Both the position numbers and the translations under genes were made by a program. A model generated the notes under the pieces. The model searched no databases and was not told where the DNA came from. It saw only the letters and a list, made by a program, of their open reading frames with translations. This document shows, one piece after another, positions 7,348 to 16,228 of a DNA stretch of 64,000 bases. The stretch's first letter is position 1; each line of letters begins with the position of its first letter. The DNA is from a virus, in the IMG/VR virus record IMGVR_UViG_3300049719_000183, positions 1 to 64,000 of that record. The stretch is one strand, 5' to 3'.

Positions 7348-7763
7348 CCGACAATCTTGACGGTGTCGTGAGTCGTGTCACCCGTTCCGATAACGACGCA
7401 CTCACGGGGAGCGTCCTCAGGAGTCTCAGGCTGTGGTATTGCTGGCTGAGGTATAGGAACTGTGGGCTGGGGCGCAACCGACTTCACCGTAGGCATTACC
7501 GGCACTTTTTCCTCCCTGAAGTATCTCGCACGTATCAATGCCCGCTTGTGGTAGCTGAACAGCCACGGAATGGGTTGGCAGGTTTCCAGCTTGATCTGCA
7601 ACTCCTTGAGCAGAGCTGACCGTTCAATGGTTCCGTGTGCCCTGATGATGTCCACGATCATCCTCGGCTGTGGAGGAAGCGTTTCGGCCACATAGTAAGT
7701 CAACTTGCGGACGTACCGCCTCGGTTTCTTTCCTATGGTTTTTGTCTTGGTGGTTTTCTTCAT
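7344..7763 (-). CDS. Basic, possibly winged-helix protein
   Basis: 139 residues. A Lys/Arg-rich N-terminus (MKKTTKTKTIGKKPRR) is followed by a helix-turn-helix-like segment (MIVDIIRAHGTIERSALLKEL) and aromatic residues (YHKRALIRARYF), consistent with a DNA-binding winged helix. A Pro-rich linker leads to a short hydrophobic end. Convergent with its left neighbour. No family assigned. Confidence 0.6.
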   Translation of the reverse strand: MKKTTKTKTIGKKPRRYVRKLTYYVAETLPPQPRMIVDIIRAHGTIERSALLKELQIKLETCQPIPWLFSYHKRALIRARYFREEKVPVMPTVKSVAPQPTVPIPQPAIPQPETPEDAPRECVVIGTGDTTHDTVKIVG

Positions 7764-7878
7764 GTGTTAGGGCATGGGTTTCTTTCGTAGGCGGAGTAGT
7801 TACCACAATGATGCACGTTTGTAAACAGCATTCTAACTTTTGTGTTTACATCACTCCCTGTATGTATACGGTACGCCC
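7764..7878. promoter_or_regulatory. Divergent intergenic region with two TGTTTACA elements
   Basis: The 115-bp gap holds TGTAAACA at 7820-7827 and TGTTTACA at 7843-7850, an inverted pair, with TATAC-like sequence at 7864-7869 before the rightward ATG. Probable promoter/operator region for both flanking genes. Confidence 0.5.
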
Positions 7879-8136
7879 ATGAACTACAAGAACACCATCA
7901 TCGTAGTCTCCGGTCCCTCTGGTCGTGAGTATGTTGTGAAAATGGGCAGTACCACGATCATCAGCACGAGGCTGGATGACGCATCAACACTGTCCCCACA
8001 GGAAGCCGCCGATTTTATCAACAAAATGGACCGTCCTGCCGTTGCCAAGGATCTTGACTGGTATAGGGTTGAGGTAGGTCGCAGCCGTGAAATTGAGGTG
8101 CGATTGGAACGGGAACTTCAGGAGATCCTGGAGTAA
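7879..8136 (+). CDS. Unrecognised small protein (85 aa)
   Basis: The ATG at 7879 (MNYKNTIIVVSGPSGREY) lies about 29 bases after a TGTTTACA element; in-frame codons further upstream fall in that element. Two beta-like strands, then a helical, charged C-terminus (VRLERELQEILE). Isolated rightward gene between leftward ones, probably separately regulated. Confidence 0.65.
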   Translation: MNYKNTIIVVSGPSGREYVVKMGSTTIISTRLDDASTLSPQEAADFINKMDRPAVAKDLDWYRVEVGRSREIEVRLERELQEILE

Positions 8137-8138
8137 CG

Positions 8139-9722
8139 TCAGTTCGAGTCGAGTTCGAGGACTGCGTCTGCGCCTGTCGTCTGTGAGGCGGGCGCATAGC
8201 CATCGAGAGCCAAGCTGCTGCCAACCGAGATTCCGTTGGACGGGTTCGGAGCGCCTGCCGTGCTTGTAGCCCCGTTGAAGGACCAAGCATAGGGTCCCGA
8301 GTACGGAGAGTTCCTAGCGGAAGCGGGATAAAACACCATGTTCACCACAGGGTTTGCCTGCGTGAAGCTGGAGCAGAAGAGAGCCGAGGAGTACCCGGCC
8401 CCGAGGTTTTGCGAGTACTGCGTGCCGTAGATGAGCGCACGGATCGCACTGTTGACGAAGAAGGCCGGTGTGGGTGAGGAACCTCCACCAGATGCTGTGA
8501 TGGTTCCCGTGATGACTATGGCCGAGGTGGTCGTGCAGACAACGGTGTAGGAGGCGTTAGCGTTCGAGACCGGCACCGTCCATGAAATCGAGGGAGGATA
8601 CGCCGTGTTTGTGCCAGTAGTCAGACTGGCTACGGCTGCGCCAGTAGAGCTGAAAACAGTGAAAGTGGATCCAATCGGCATCGAGCCCGAGGAGCTGCTT
8701 GCGGAGAACGTAACTGAGGGTGCCACAGAGCAGGTGGCAGTGTTAATGTAGAAGCCGTAGATGACATCACCCTGCAGTGTCGTATTGCTGACTCCCGTGA
8801 GAGTGCTGGGCTGGAGCACCGCCACGCCCGTGAACGAGGTCCAAGTCGCCTTATAGGCGTAGGGTGTGACCGTCAATGTGGCTGAGGCTGAGTTGACGTT
8901 TCCAGAGCCATTGGACACGTTGCAGAAGTAGGATGAGCCGTTGAGGGAATACGGCACATTGGTCAATGTCAGTGAGGCTCCACCATTGCTTGTACCGCTG
9001 TTGATCGCGACGTTGTTTTGGTACCACTGGTAACTCAGGGGAGCTGTGCCGGAAGCCAACACGCTGAATGTGACCGAATTTCCAGTAGAGATAGTCTGGT
9101 TGGAGGGATTCGAGGTGACGACGGGAGTTCCCGTGACGACCAGTACAGCGGGCAGTGAGGCGGTTGACCCGCCGGATCCCGTCACAACCACGGTGTAGGT
9201 GCCCGCATTGGCCGATGCCGCGCTGGCAATGTTGTAGCTCGATGCGGTGGCACCTCCGATGTTCACACCATTCAAGAGCCACTGGTAGGTCAGCACTCCT
9301 GCGCCCGTGGCTGCCACCGTGAAGGTGTAGCTGTTGGTGGGATTGACGGTCGCTCCCACGGGCTGCGTTGTGATCTGAGGGGCTGCAACTGGCGTAGGCG
9401 TGTAGGCAACGGGGCCGATGATCACCCAGGTGCTGCCGTTCCAACAGCTCAACTGTTGCGTCGTGCTATTCCAGTACAGGTAGGGGTAGGATGGGCTGGT
9501 CGGGTAGCCCGTCGAAGTGCCTGCGGCGAAGGGGAAGACAACGCTTCCCACTGTCAACCAGGTGGAACTGTTCCAGACGACGACGATGTTGAGCGACGTG
9601 TCTGAGTAGACGAACCCATCAATGGGGTTCGAGGGTCGTTGCGCAGTCGGGCCTACACCGAACGCAATGTTGGTAGCGCCCGGACTCTGTGTCTGTAGGA
9701 ACGAACTCTGGGGGTTGGGCAT
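8139..9722 (-). CDS. Virion surface protein with two Ig-like domains
   Basis: 527 residues, Ser/Thr/Gly/Val-rich and almost free of Lys and Arg. Residues ~1-105 hold two tail-fibre-like modules (SDTSLNIVVVWNSSTWL, YWNSTTQQLSCWNGSTW). Two bacterial I-set-like Ig domains follow: ITTQPVGATVNPTNSYTF...YQWLLNG...GTYTVVVTGSGG, and NPSNQTISTGNSVTFSV...YQWYQNN. The C-terminal part may be a receptor- or carbohydrate-binding domain. Ig-like folds are common decorations on tailed-phage virions. The ATG overlaps the TAA of the gene before it. Confidence 0.85.
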   Translation of the reverse strand: MPNPQSSFLQTQSPGATNIAFGVGPTAQRPSNPIDGFVYSDTSLNIVVVWNSSTWLTVGSVVFPFAAGTSTGYPTSPSYPYLYWNSTTQQLSCWNGSTWVIIGPVAYTPTPVAAPQITTQPVGATVNPTNSYTFTVAATGAGVLTYQWLLNGVNIGGATASSYNIASAASANAGTYTVVVTGSGGSTASLPAVLVVTGTPVVTSNPSNQTISTGNSVTFSVLASGTAPLSYQWYQNNVAINSGTSNGGASLTLTNVPYSLNGSSYFCNVSNGSGNVNSASATLTVTPYAYKATWTSFTGVAVLQPSTLTGVSNTTLQGDVIYGFYINTATCSVAPSVTFSASSSSGSMPIGSTFTVFSSTGAAVASLTTGTNTAYPPSISWTVPVSNANASYTVVCTTTSAIVITGTITASGGGSSPTPAFFVNSAIRALIYGTQYSQNLGAGYSSALFCSSFTQANPVVNMVFYPASARNSPYSGPYAWSFNGATSTAGAPNPSNGISVGSSLALDGYAPASQTTGADAVLELDSN

Positions 9723-10177
9723 TAGGGTACCGGAAGCTCATCCTCGCGCTCTAGGGCGTCTTCCCCTTGATCCGCCGCTTCCTCGTTGCCCCCAAGGTCA
9801 TACCTCTGGTGGAGGTTCTCGCCATCGCCCCCGCGTGTTTCCGTGTCTGCAGAAGGTTCTGCAGGGGCCTCATCGGGGATCACTTCCTCTTCCTCGCCAG
9901 GTCCCGGCTGCTCACCCGGCCCCTCGCCATCGAGACCATCACCGCCCTGTTCCACGGAAGCAATCGTGGGGCCGCCCTCGCCGCCACCCTCTCCACCCTC
10001 AGGCTCATCGGCCCCTGGCGGTGGGATTCGCTTGAAATACCACTCCAAATTGGCGGCTATCTCGTCCACCATGGCTCCGCTGCCGCGGCATGCGAGGTCA
10101 TAGATGGCTTTCAGCTCTCCAAAGGACAGCTCGACGGTGTAGTTGTTGAACGTCTCTGACTTCTTTTTGACAATCAC
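9722..10177 (-). CDS. Unrecognised acidic Gly/Glu-rich protein
   Basis: 151 residues from a GTG at 10177. About 50 residues look folded (VELSFGELKAIYDLACRGSG, ANLEWYFKR). The rest is Gly/Glu/Pro-rich and likely disordered. TAGTTAG occurs 19 bases upstream, further than usual. Operon partner of the Ig-domain protein. Confidence 0.6.
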   Translation of the reverse strand: MIVKKKSETFNNYTVELSFGELKAIYDLACRGSGAMVDEIAANLEWYFKRIPPPGADEPEGGEGGGEGGPTIASVEQGGDGLDGEGPGEQPGPGEEEEVIPDEAPAEPSADTETRGGDGENLHQRYDLGGNEEAADQGEDALEREDELPVP

Positions 10178-10221
10178 GGTGGGGAAGTTGTTCTCCTAAC
10201 TACCCTAGGTTCTCAACATAG

Positions 10222-11355
10222 GTGCACCTCATCACATTCGCTCAATCGGTAAGTTTCCGCTACGTCAAATCAGCGGGCACTTACATGTTTACGGCCATGC
10301 CGAGGGTGCCCTACGTTTTCTCCTTCTCCCAGTTCGAGGCCATCAACAACACGGAGAAGATCAGGGACCTGCTGGTATCTGACAGCCTATTCTGGCCCCG
10401 TCTGCCCGCCTTCACGGTGCGCCCCACAGGTGGCCGGGGTGAGACAGTGCTGTTTTTCACGGGCGCAGGCGGGTATGGGGACCAGATCATGGCGTGGCCT
10501 GTGGCCAAGTTTCTGCATGACATGGGCTATCGTGTTCACGTCCTGTGTGACCCGGGCAATGACCACTTATGGGGATGGTTCCCCTGGGTGGCAGGTGTGA
10601 AAGTGATGCCCCTGTCACTTGCCGAAATGGAGGAGTTCGATCATCTGGCCCTCTATGCCTATGTCACAAATGTGGACGAACATGAGGGGCAGCCACACCC
10701 CACGGACCACCTGTTCCGAATGGTGGGCATTGATCCATCCACCATCCCACCAGAGAAAAAAAGGGTGCCTCCACCGTTGAGTTTTGGACAGCTGAGTGTG
10801 CGTGCCGGTGCACCCGAGAACCTGGGCCTCATCCAGCTGAGCGGCTCTAATTTTGTCCGCAGGCCCATGCCAGACAGATTGGCAAGGATGCTCACGAAAC
10901 TCATCACCGAGGTGCCGATGAACTGGCTGGGATTGCACGATGTGGACGATGAGCACATGGCTGCGGCGAGGAAAGTGGCCGAGGAACATCCCAAGCTATT
11001 GCAGGTACGGTTGAACGTTTCCTTTGATGAGTTCGTAGGCCTCACCGCTGCCGCCAAGATAACGGTAGGTCCTGACAGCTTCCTGACACACTTGCGGGGC
11101 TCCATGGGGCTGCCAGGTGTGAGCGTCTTTGGCACTCACCATCCAGGTATTCGCACCCGCTACTACCCCGAAATGGTGTCAGTGTGGGAGCGACAAGTGT
11201 GCCCAAGTTCTCCCTGTCTCGTTTTTCGCCGAGCTTTTCCAAGATACTTGTGCCCTCCCTCAGCTGGACCACGACAGGAGTGTGCCGTGGTGGCTGCTGG
11301 GTACGATGTTGTTACAGATACAGTTAAGAAGGTTCTTTCAGGGGTGAAAGGTTGA
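10222..11355 (+). CDS. GT9-like (heptosyltransferase-fold) glycosyltransferase
   Basis: 377 residues, GTG start; the N-terminus aligns with its paralogue at 36241-37560. TGAGGYGDQIMAWPVAKFL (~77-95) is the N-domain glycine loop of GT-B fold family 9 enzymes. The second half has the donor-site pattern of the family (TAAAKITVGPDSFLTHL, then LPGVSVFGTHHPG). A Cys-rich segment (CPSSPC, CPPS, QEC) near the C-terminus is shared with the paralogue. Likely transfers a sugar to DNA, to a virion protein or to host surface glycans; the acceptor cannot be inferred. Confidence 0.78.
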   Translation: MHLITFAQSVSFRYVKSAGTYMFTAMPRVPYVFSFSQFEAINNTEKIRDLLVSDSLFWPRLPAFTVRPTGGRGETVLFFTGAGGYGDQIMAWPVAKFLHDMGYRVHVLCDPGNDHLWGWFPWVAGVKVMPLSLAEMEEFDHLALYAYVTNVDEHEGQPHPTDHLFRMVGIDPSTIPPEKKRVPPPLSFGQLSVRAGAPENLGLIQLSGSNFVRRPMPDRLARMLTKLITEVPMNWLGLHDVDDEHMAAARKVAEEHPKLLQVRLNVSFDEFVGLTAAAKITVGPDSFLTHLRGSMGLPGVSVFGTHHPGIRTRYYPEMVSVWERQVCPSSPCLVFRRAFPRYLCPPSAGPRQECAVVAAGYDVVTDTVKKVLSGVKG

Positions 11356-11398
11356 TTGTTGTTTACAACATGTGTAAATCCTGTATTGTAGGTAAGGT
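11356..11398 (+). promoter_or_regulatory. TGTTTACA promoter-like element
   Basis: TGTTTACA at 11360-11367. A TATTGT hexamer at 11383-11388, 16 bases after TTTACA, could serve as a -10 box. AAATCCTGT, the reverse of the ACAGGATTT that follows this element elsewhere, lies between them. Confidence 0.5.
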
Positions 11399-12019
11399 AT
11401 GAATCTAACGCAGTATGCTCATGACCACCTGGTGAAGGGGGTTACGAGCCTGTCCAAAGGACCTGAGGACAAATGGCTGCCCCCTGCGTTCAGTTTCGTG
11501 AGCGGCGTTAACGACGGCTACATGACTGACTTGCTCATCTACAAGTTCACGTCGCTCGATAATAGGGACATGTCTCTGGTGCCCACACTATTGAGGCTGT
11601 TGGTTGTGAAAGCGTCCCTCTCACTCCACAAGGAGCAGGCACACGATGTCAGGGCTTGCTGTTTCTTCCCCTTCGCCTTTTCCCCGAAGGAGCAGGTGGT
11701 GGGCGCTGAGATACTGTTCACGCCTGAGAGCGTTCGCTACCGCCACTACACCCTGAGCCAAAAACCCGAGGGGATCAATCTGACTATCAGCCTCAAAGAT
11801 CAGGCCCTCGGGGACAGTCCAGAAGCTCTCCAAACGGTTATCAATCGCATGAACCCGTTCATGTTCCTGAAGCTGAGTGATGAGGGGATGATGGCCGCTT
11901 TCAGCCCTGTCCTTTTGCCCGATGGACCCTATCTGACGGGAGCGTCTGGTAACGTCGATGATGACATCTACAAGATCGCCGGGGGTATCGGCCATAGTGT
12001 GGTGGAGGTCACCCCATGA
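11399..12019 (+). CDS. Unrecognised protein (206 aa)
   Basis: MNLTQYAHDHLVKG... with mixed alpha/beta composition, a run FFPFAFSPKEQ in the middle and ISLKDQALGD later. No motif recognised. It follows a TGTTTACA element and forms an operon by ATGA overlap with the next gene and the intein-bearing helicase. Confidence 0.68.
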   Translation: MNLTQYAHDHLVKGVTSLSKGPEDKWLPPAFSFVSGVNDGYMTDLLIYKFTSLDNRDMSLVPTLLRLLVVKASLSLHKEQAHDVRACCFFPFAFSPKEQVVGAEILFTPESVRYRHYTLSQKPEGINLTISLKDQALGDSPEALQTVINRMNPFMFLKLSDEGMMAAFSPVLLPDGPYLTGASGNVDDDIYKIAGGIGHSVVEVTP

Positions 12020-12297
12020 GCAGAAAAGAAGCAGCCGCATTAGCCGCAATCAGGAGATCAGAGTTAAGGATCAAGTGGATAGAGATCATCAAGTCGGAGA
12101 TGGCCTCAGGTGAGTCCTCCAAAGATGCTCTTGTGGCAGCAGCCCGTGACATGCTCGATCTCCAGAAAAAGAACCCCTCAGGGGCATCCGAAGTTGGTCG
12201 TGCATGGACCGAATTTCGCATACAGATAAAGAGTTCCGTGGCACGAGGTCCTTCCGAGATGGGCACCAATTCTGACTTGGGGTCAGCGGTATCGTGA
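12016..12297 (+). CDS. Unrecognised small helical protein (93 aa)
   Basis: Start overlaps the preceding stop (ATGA). Mostly helical (MSRKEAAALAAIRRSEL, SSKDALVAAARDMLDLQ). Directly upstream of the UvsW-like helicase; possibly a cofactor, without direct evidence. Confidence 0.6.
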   Translation: MSRKEAAALAAIRRSELRIKWIEIIKSEMASGESSKDALVAAARDMLDLQKKNPSGASEVGRAWTEFRIQIKSSVARGPSEMGTNSDLGSAVS

Positions 12298-12309
12298 TTC
12301 TCAGGGGGT

Positions 12310-15162
12310 GTGATCACCCTCAAGGAGACTGCCACCCGTCTGATAGCTGCAGGACCGAAGGCCGAGACAAGCCTCATCATAGATCACTTTCGTTTTCAGC
12401 CTCCCGATTACTGGAGGAGCCCTCGTTATCAACTTTACAGGGAGACTGGCGGCGAACGGGGCTGGAACGGCTACGTCTACCCGGCGCAGCGCCAGAAGGA
12501 TGGTTCAGTGGTTCTCGGTCGCGGTCACAAGGACGAACTTCTGAGTTTGCTGGAGGTGGAGGGCGTTCAAGTTGATGGCGAGCGCCTCCTGGAGAGTCCA
12601 TTTCAGTCACTCACTCCAGATGACATTCCAGACGATCTCCTGCCCGGGTTCGAGCACGAGCTAACGCATGATCAGAGGGCCTGTGTCCTGACGTTGCTGA
12701 GGTACAGCTTCGGATGTGTGCGTGTGTCAGTGTCTGGAGGCAAGACGGCCATCTTTTTCGCACTGGCAGCCATGATCAAGAGCCGACACCCGAAGGCCCG
12801 TTGCCTGTATCTGGTGCCCACGGAGCGCCTGGTGAAGCAGGTGACCAAGGAGGGCCGGAAGTTTCTCCCCGACTGGCACATCACCCAATTCGGTGGTGAT
12901 GAGAAGGACAGCACGGGTGCCGATGTGGTGGTTGCCACGGTGGCGACACTCAACAAGCGCTACAAGTACCTGCTCCTCGACAACTGGTTCAAGACGTTCA
13001 TGGTGCTGCTGGTGGATGAATGTTTTCCCTGCAACACTCAGGTAAATGGACGGTGCATTTCTGACATTTTACCCGGCGATAGGGTTCCCTCCTGCAACCA
13101 CCAGACAGGTTGCATTGAATTACGCAAAGTAACGCGCATTTTTAGGTCAAAACCCTCTGCAATGTGTCGTCTTACACTATCAAATGGTAAAACCCTACTC
13201 TGCACCCCGGGACATCCCCTGTGGACGGGAACCAGGTACACACCAGCTATACTATGTTTAGGAGAGAAGATGGTGTACTTAATAAATGATAAAGAAGATA
13301 ATAGAGGGTCACTCGGAGTGTGTAGTTTGCCACGCTATGGCAGAGGTGAGATACGACAAGAAACCCTATTATCGGAGCCCCCAAGCAGTGTACGGGGGTC
13401 AGTTTGTGTGCTCCGGCGCCTGCAAACAGAAACGACGCAGAAATCTTGTGCGGAAGGCCCGGAACACATCCAGCTATGTGATAAAAAAATTGGTTGTTAT
13501 CTGCAACAACTGTGGGAAGCCTGTAAATTGTCGTGGAGGACGGTCAAAACTTCCCTACTATCAACGGTTGGGGGCTGCTCGGAAGGGGCGTGCCTATTGT
13601 TCAGAAGAATGCAAGAAAGCTTGGTCCACCTCCCGTTGGTCTTCTACTATGAGACGAACAAATATACGGGATCGTGCCATTATTTCGGCTCGAATGAAGA
13701 CAAACAACCCCTCCTCAGACCCAGAAATCTCAGCCAGAATAGGGCAAAAATTGAAGGGGCGTGCAATGGCTCTTCGTGCTGGAAATGGCTGGGGGTTCAC
13801 AAAGTGGCAACTTATTTTGAACGAAGCTCTAAAGTTGGAGAACTTATCCACAGAATTGGAGTTTCCGGTCCCATTCCATCACCACATACCTGCGGAGGGC
13901 GAGCCTCCTCCCCCAAAATGCCACATGATAGACATTGCGCTACCTCTGTTAAAGATAGCGATAGAGGTGGACGGGAACAGCCACAGAACCCTTCAACAGA
14001 AGACGAGGGACTCTTGGAAGACTCGACGTTTGAAAGAATTAGGGTGGATCGTGTTGAGATTTTGGAACAGTCAGGTGGAGCGACACACATCGCTGTGTGT
14101 CCAGACGGTTTTGTCTACAATATCGAAGTTGAGGGAAACCACAATTACTTCGCCAACGGCGTCCTAGTTCATAATTGCCACCACCTGTCATCGGGCAAGA
14201 CGTGGCAGACCATCGTTACCAGCGTACCTGCCTTTTATAGATTTGGGGCCAGTGACGGGTTGAAGAACGAGCGCAAGGACGATCTTCAATTGGGCATCAC
14301 CCTGCGTGGCTTCCTGGGTCCTGAGCGACATGAAGTGAGTCTGCTGCCACTCATCAACAACTCGCTTGTGGCGAAGCCCTACATCTATCTCGTGGATGTG
14401 CCCGAATGGAACAAGCGATTTGACGACTTACCTCACACAGCCGAGGCAGGATCCATCGCCTGGGCTGTCATCGACGGAGATTGGAAGCAGGGAACGTACA
14501 TTTGCCCTGCCTCTGACGAGGATGAGGATGGTGATGACATCCGTCGTCTAGGCTGGCAGCGTGTCATGATCGATGGCGAGGAGGTGGAGGTGGAGAGTCG
14601 TTGGTGCCTCCTCAGAAGGGCCTATGATGAAGGCATAGTTCGCTTCAAGGAGCGCAACACTTTCGTCGTGAATTGGGCGAAACACTTCTCGGACCAGGGC
14701 AAGCCCACGCTCGTGGTGGCTACCAGGACGGCTCACGTCTACATCCTGCAGACGATGATGGAGGCGGCAGGGCTGCAGCCGAAAGTGCTGACAGGCATGT
14801 CCACCTCGAAGGAGCGGGATGAGACGTTCGAGTGGCTGGTCAACACAACCGGCTCCATACTCATCAGTCCCATCGTGAAAGAAGGCGTGTCACTGCCCGA
14901 GCTGCGGGCGGGCATTGTGGCTGATCCTGTGGCCTCACCAGATCTGGCCCGTCAGATCATAGGCCGCTTCATCCGCACGAAGAAGACAGGATCCAACGAG
15001 GCCGAAGTGGTGATGTTCATCGACCGCCAGTACAAGTCGGCCAGGTATAACAGCATGGCCCTGATCAAGCAGTTGGAGAAAATACGGGGCTATAGCTTCT
15101 ACTACCCCTGCCAGGGTCCTGACAAAATCGGCCCACTTTTCGAGGCCGTGTCGATGTTCTAG
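12310..15162 (+). CDS. UvsW-like SF2 DNA helicase interrupted by an intein
   Basis: 950 codons from a GTG at 12310. N-extein: an unrecognised ~115-residue N-terminal domain, Walker A in RVSVSGGKTA (~138-147), motif Ia-like YLVPTERLVKQV, ADVVVATVATL, and Walker B VLLVDE (232-237), where the intein begins. C-extein: resumes CHHLSSGKTW, then TLVVATRTAHV, LTGMSTSKERDE, ISPIVKEGVSLPE and motif VI RQIIGRFIRTKK. Spliced length is about 565 aa, similar to T4 UvsW-type helicases, which act in recombination and replication fork remodelling. TAGTTAG overlaps the stop codon. Splicing is needed to rebuild the DECH box. Confidence 0.88.
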   Translation: MITLKETATRLIAAGPKAETSLIIDHFRFQPPDYWRSPRYQLYRETGGERGWNGYVYPAQRQKDGSVVLGRGHKDELLSLLEVEGVQVDGERLLESPFQSLTPDDIPDDLLPGFEHELTHDQRACVLTLLRYSFGCVRVSVSGGKTAIFFALAAMIKSRHPKARCLYLVPTERLVKQVTKEGRKFLPDWHITQFGGDEKDSTGADVVVATVATLNKRYKYLLLDNWFKTFMVLLVDECFPCNTQVNGRCISDILPGDRVPSCNHQTGCIELRKVTRIFRSKPSAMCRLTLSNGKTLLCTPGHPLWTGTRYTPAILCLGEKMVYLINDKEDNRGSLGVCSLPRYGRGEIRQETLLSEPPSSVRGSVCVLRRLQTETTQKSCAEGPEHIQLCDKKIGCYLQQLWEACKLSWRTVKTSLLSTVGGCSEGACLLFRRMQESLVHLPLVFYYETNKYTGSCHYFGSNEDKQPLLRPRNLSQNRAKIEGACNGSSCWKWLGVHKVATYFERSSKVGELIHRIGVSGPIPSPHTCGGRASSPKMPHDRHCATSVKDSDRGGREQPQNPSTEDEGLLEDSTFERIRVDRVEILEQSGGATHIAVCPDGFVYNIEVEGNHNYFANGVLVHNCHHLSSGKTWQTIVTSVPAFYRFGASDGLKNERKDDLQLGITLRGFLGPERHEVSLLPLINNSLVAKPYIYLVDVPEWNKRFDDLPHTAEAGSIAWAVIDGDWKQGTYICPASDEDEDGDDIRRLGWQRVMIDGEEVEVESRWCLLRRAYDEGIVRFKERNTFVVNWAKHFSDQGKPTLVVATRTAHVYILQTMMEAAGLQPKVLTGMSTSKERDETFEWLVNTTGSILISPIVKEGVSLPELRAGIVADPVASPDLARQIIGRFIRTKKTGSNEAEVVMFIDRQYKSARYNSMALIKQLEKIRGYSFYYPCQGPDKIGPLFEAVSMF
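13286..14167 (+). CDS. EDxHD (Vsr-like) homing endonuclease nested in intein 2, +1 frame
   Basis: 293 residues starting MIKKIIEGHSECVVC. Cysteine pairs at about 12/15, 42/46, 73/76 and 105/109 suggest two zinc ribbons. A NUMOD3-like repeat (RMKTNNPSSDPEISARI) covers ~137-152. The nuclease core has FPVPF, HMIDIALPLLKIAIEVDGNSH and RDSWKTRRLKELGW, with candidate catalytic residues E227, D229, H233 and D242. Last codon and stop (TAG at 14165-14167) lie inside the intein C-terminal splice block. No strong ribosome binding site is adjacent to the ATG; AGGAGAG lies about 20 bases upstream. Likely promotes intein homing by cutting intein-free helicase alleles. Confidence 0.78.
   Translation: MIKKIIEGHSECVVCHAMAEVRYDKKPYYRSPQAVYGGQFVCSGACKQKRRRNLVRKARNTSSYVIKKLVVICNNCGKPVNCRGGRSKLPYYQRLGAARKGRAYCSEECKKAWSTSRWSSTMRRTNIRDRAIISARMKTNNPSSDPEISARIGQKLKGRAMALRAGNGWGFTKWQLILNEALKLENLSTELEFPVPFHHHIPAEGEPPPPKCHMIDIALPLLKIAIEVDGNSHRTLQQKTRDSWKTRRLKELGWIVLRFWNSQVERHTSLCVQTVLSTISKLRETTITSPTAS
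13956..14171 (+). repeat. 3' block shared with intein 1
   Basis: Identical to the reverse complement of 3468-3589 over 122 bp and of 3374-3444 over 71 bp, with a 23-bp divergent patch at 14078-14100. The 5' two thirds of the two inteins are not alike at DNA level. Confidence 0.92.
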
Positions 15163-15359
15163 TTAGACTGCGCCACACCCATAGGACAATAGGGATAGCC
15201 CCATGAGCACCCGTCCACACGTCAGTAGCGAACCGGCGCACCTAGTAACGGCCCGGCAGGAGGCGGGACTGGTGGACAGCCACATCAGCTCGAAAGTCAC
15301 AATCCTCCTGCCGGGTTTCTTGCTGTTCTGGGAGTGGCAATGCCAAAACGTAAGACACT
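15163..15359 (+). other. Gap with a 12-bp inverted repeat
   Basis: No convincing gene. CCCGGCAGGAGG at 15252-15263 is the exact inverse of CCTCCTGCCGGG at 15304-15315, followed by a T-rich run, so a terminator or long-stem leader for the next gene is possible. An open frame from the ATG at 15203 runs through the hairpin into the next gene in another frame and has no family-like sequence. Confidence 0.45.
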
Positions 15360-16184
<825 letters not shown>

Positions 16185-16228
16185 TGTTTACACCGTCCGA
16201 AACAGGCTTTTCCTAGTTCTCTGACGCC
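16185..16228 (+). promoter_or_regulatory. TGTTTACA promoter-like element
   Basis: TGTTTACA at 16185-16192 starts at the stop of the previous gene. AAACAGG, part of the extended element, follows. The next ATG is at 16229. Confidence 0.45.

Larger units (their letters stand above)
13021..14175 (+). mobile_element. Intein 2, inserted in the DECH motif of the UvsW-like helicase
   Basis: 385 codons, from Cys (CFPCNTQVNG) after VLLVDE to VLVHN before Cys+1 (CHH). Block A and a complete N-terminal Hint segment are visible: GDRVPSCNHQTGC, then CTPGHPLWTGTRYTPA and LGEKMVYL. The C-terminal block is VYNIEVEGNHNYFANGVLVHN. In between, the helicase frame is open for about 265 codons but has low-information sequence, because the same bases encode the endonuclease at 13286-14167. 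AT-richer than the helicase around it. Confidence 0.9.
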
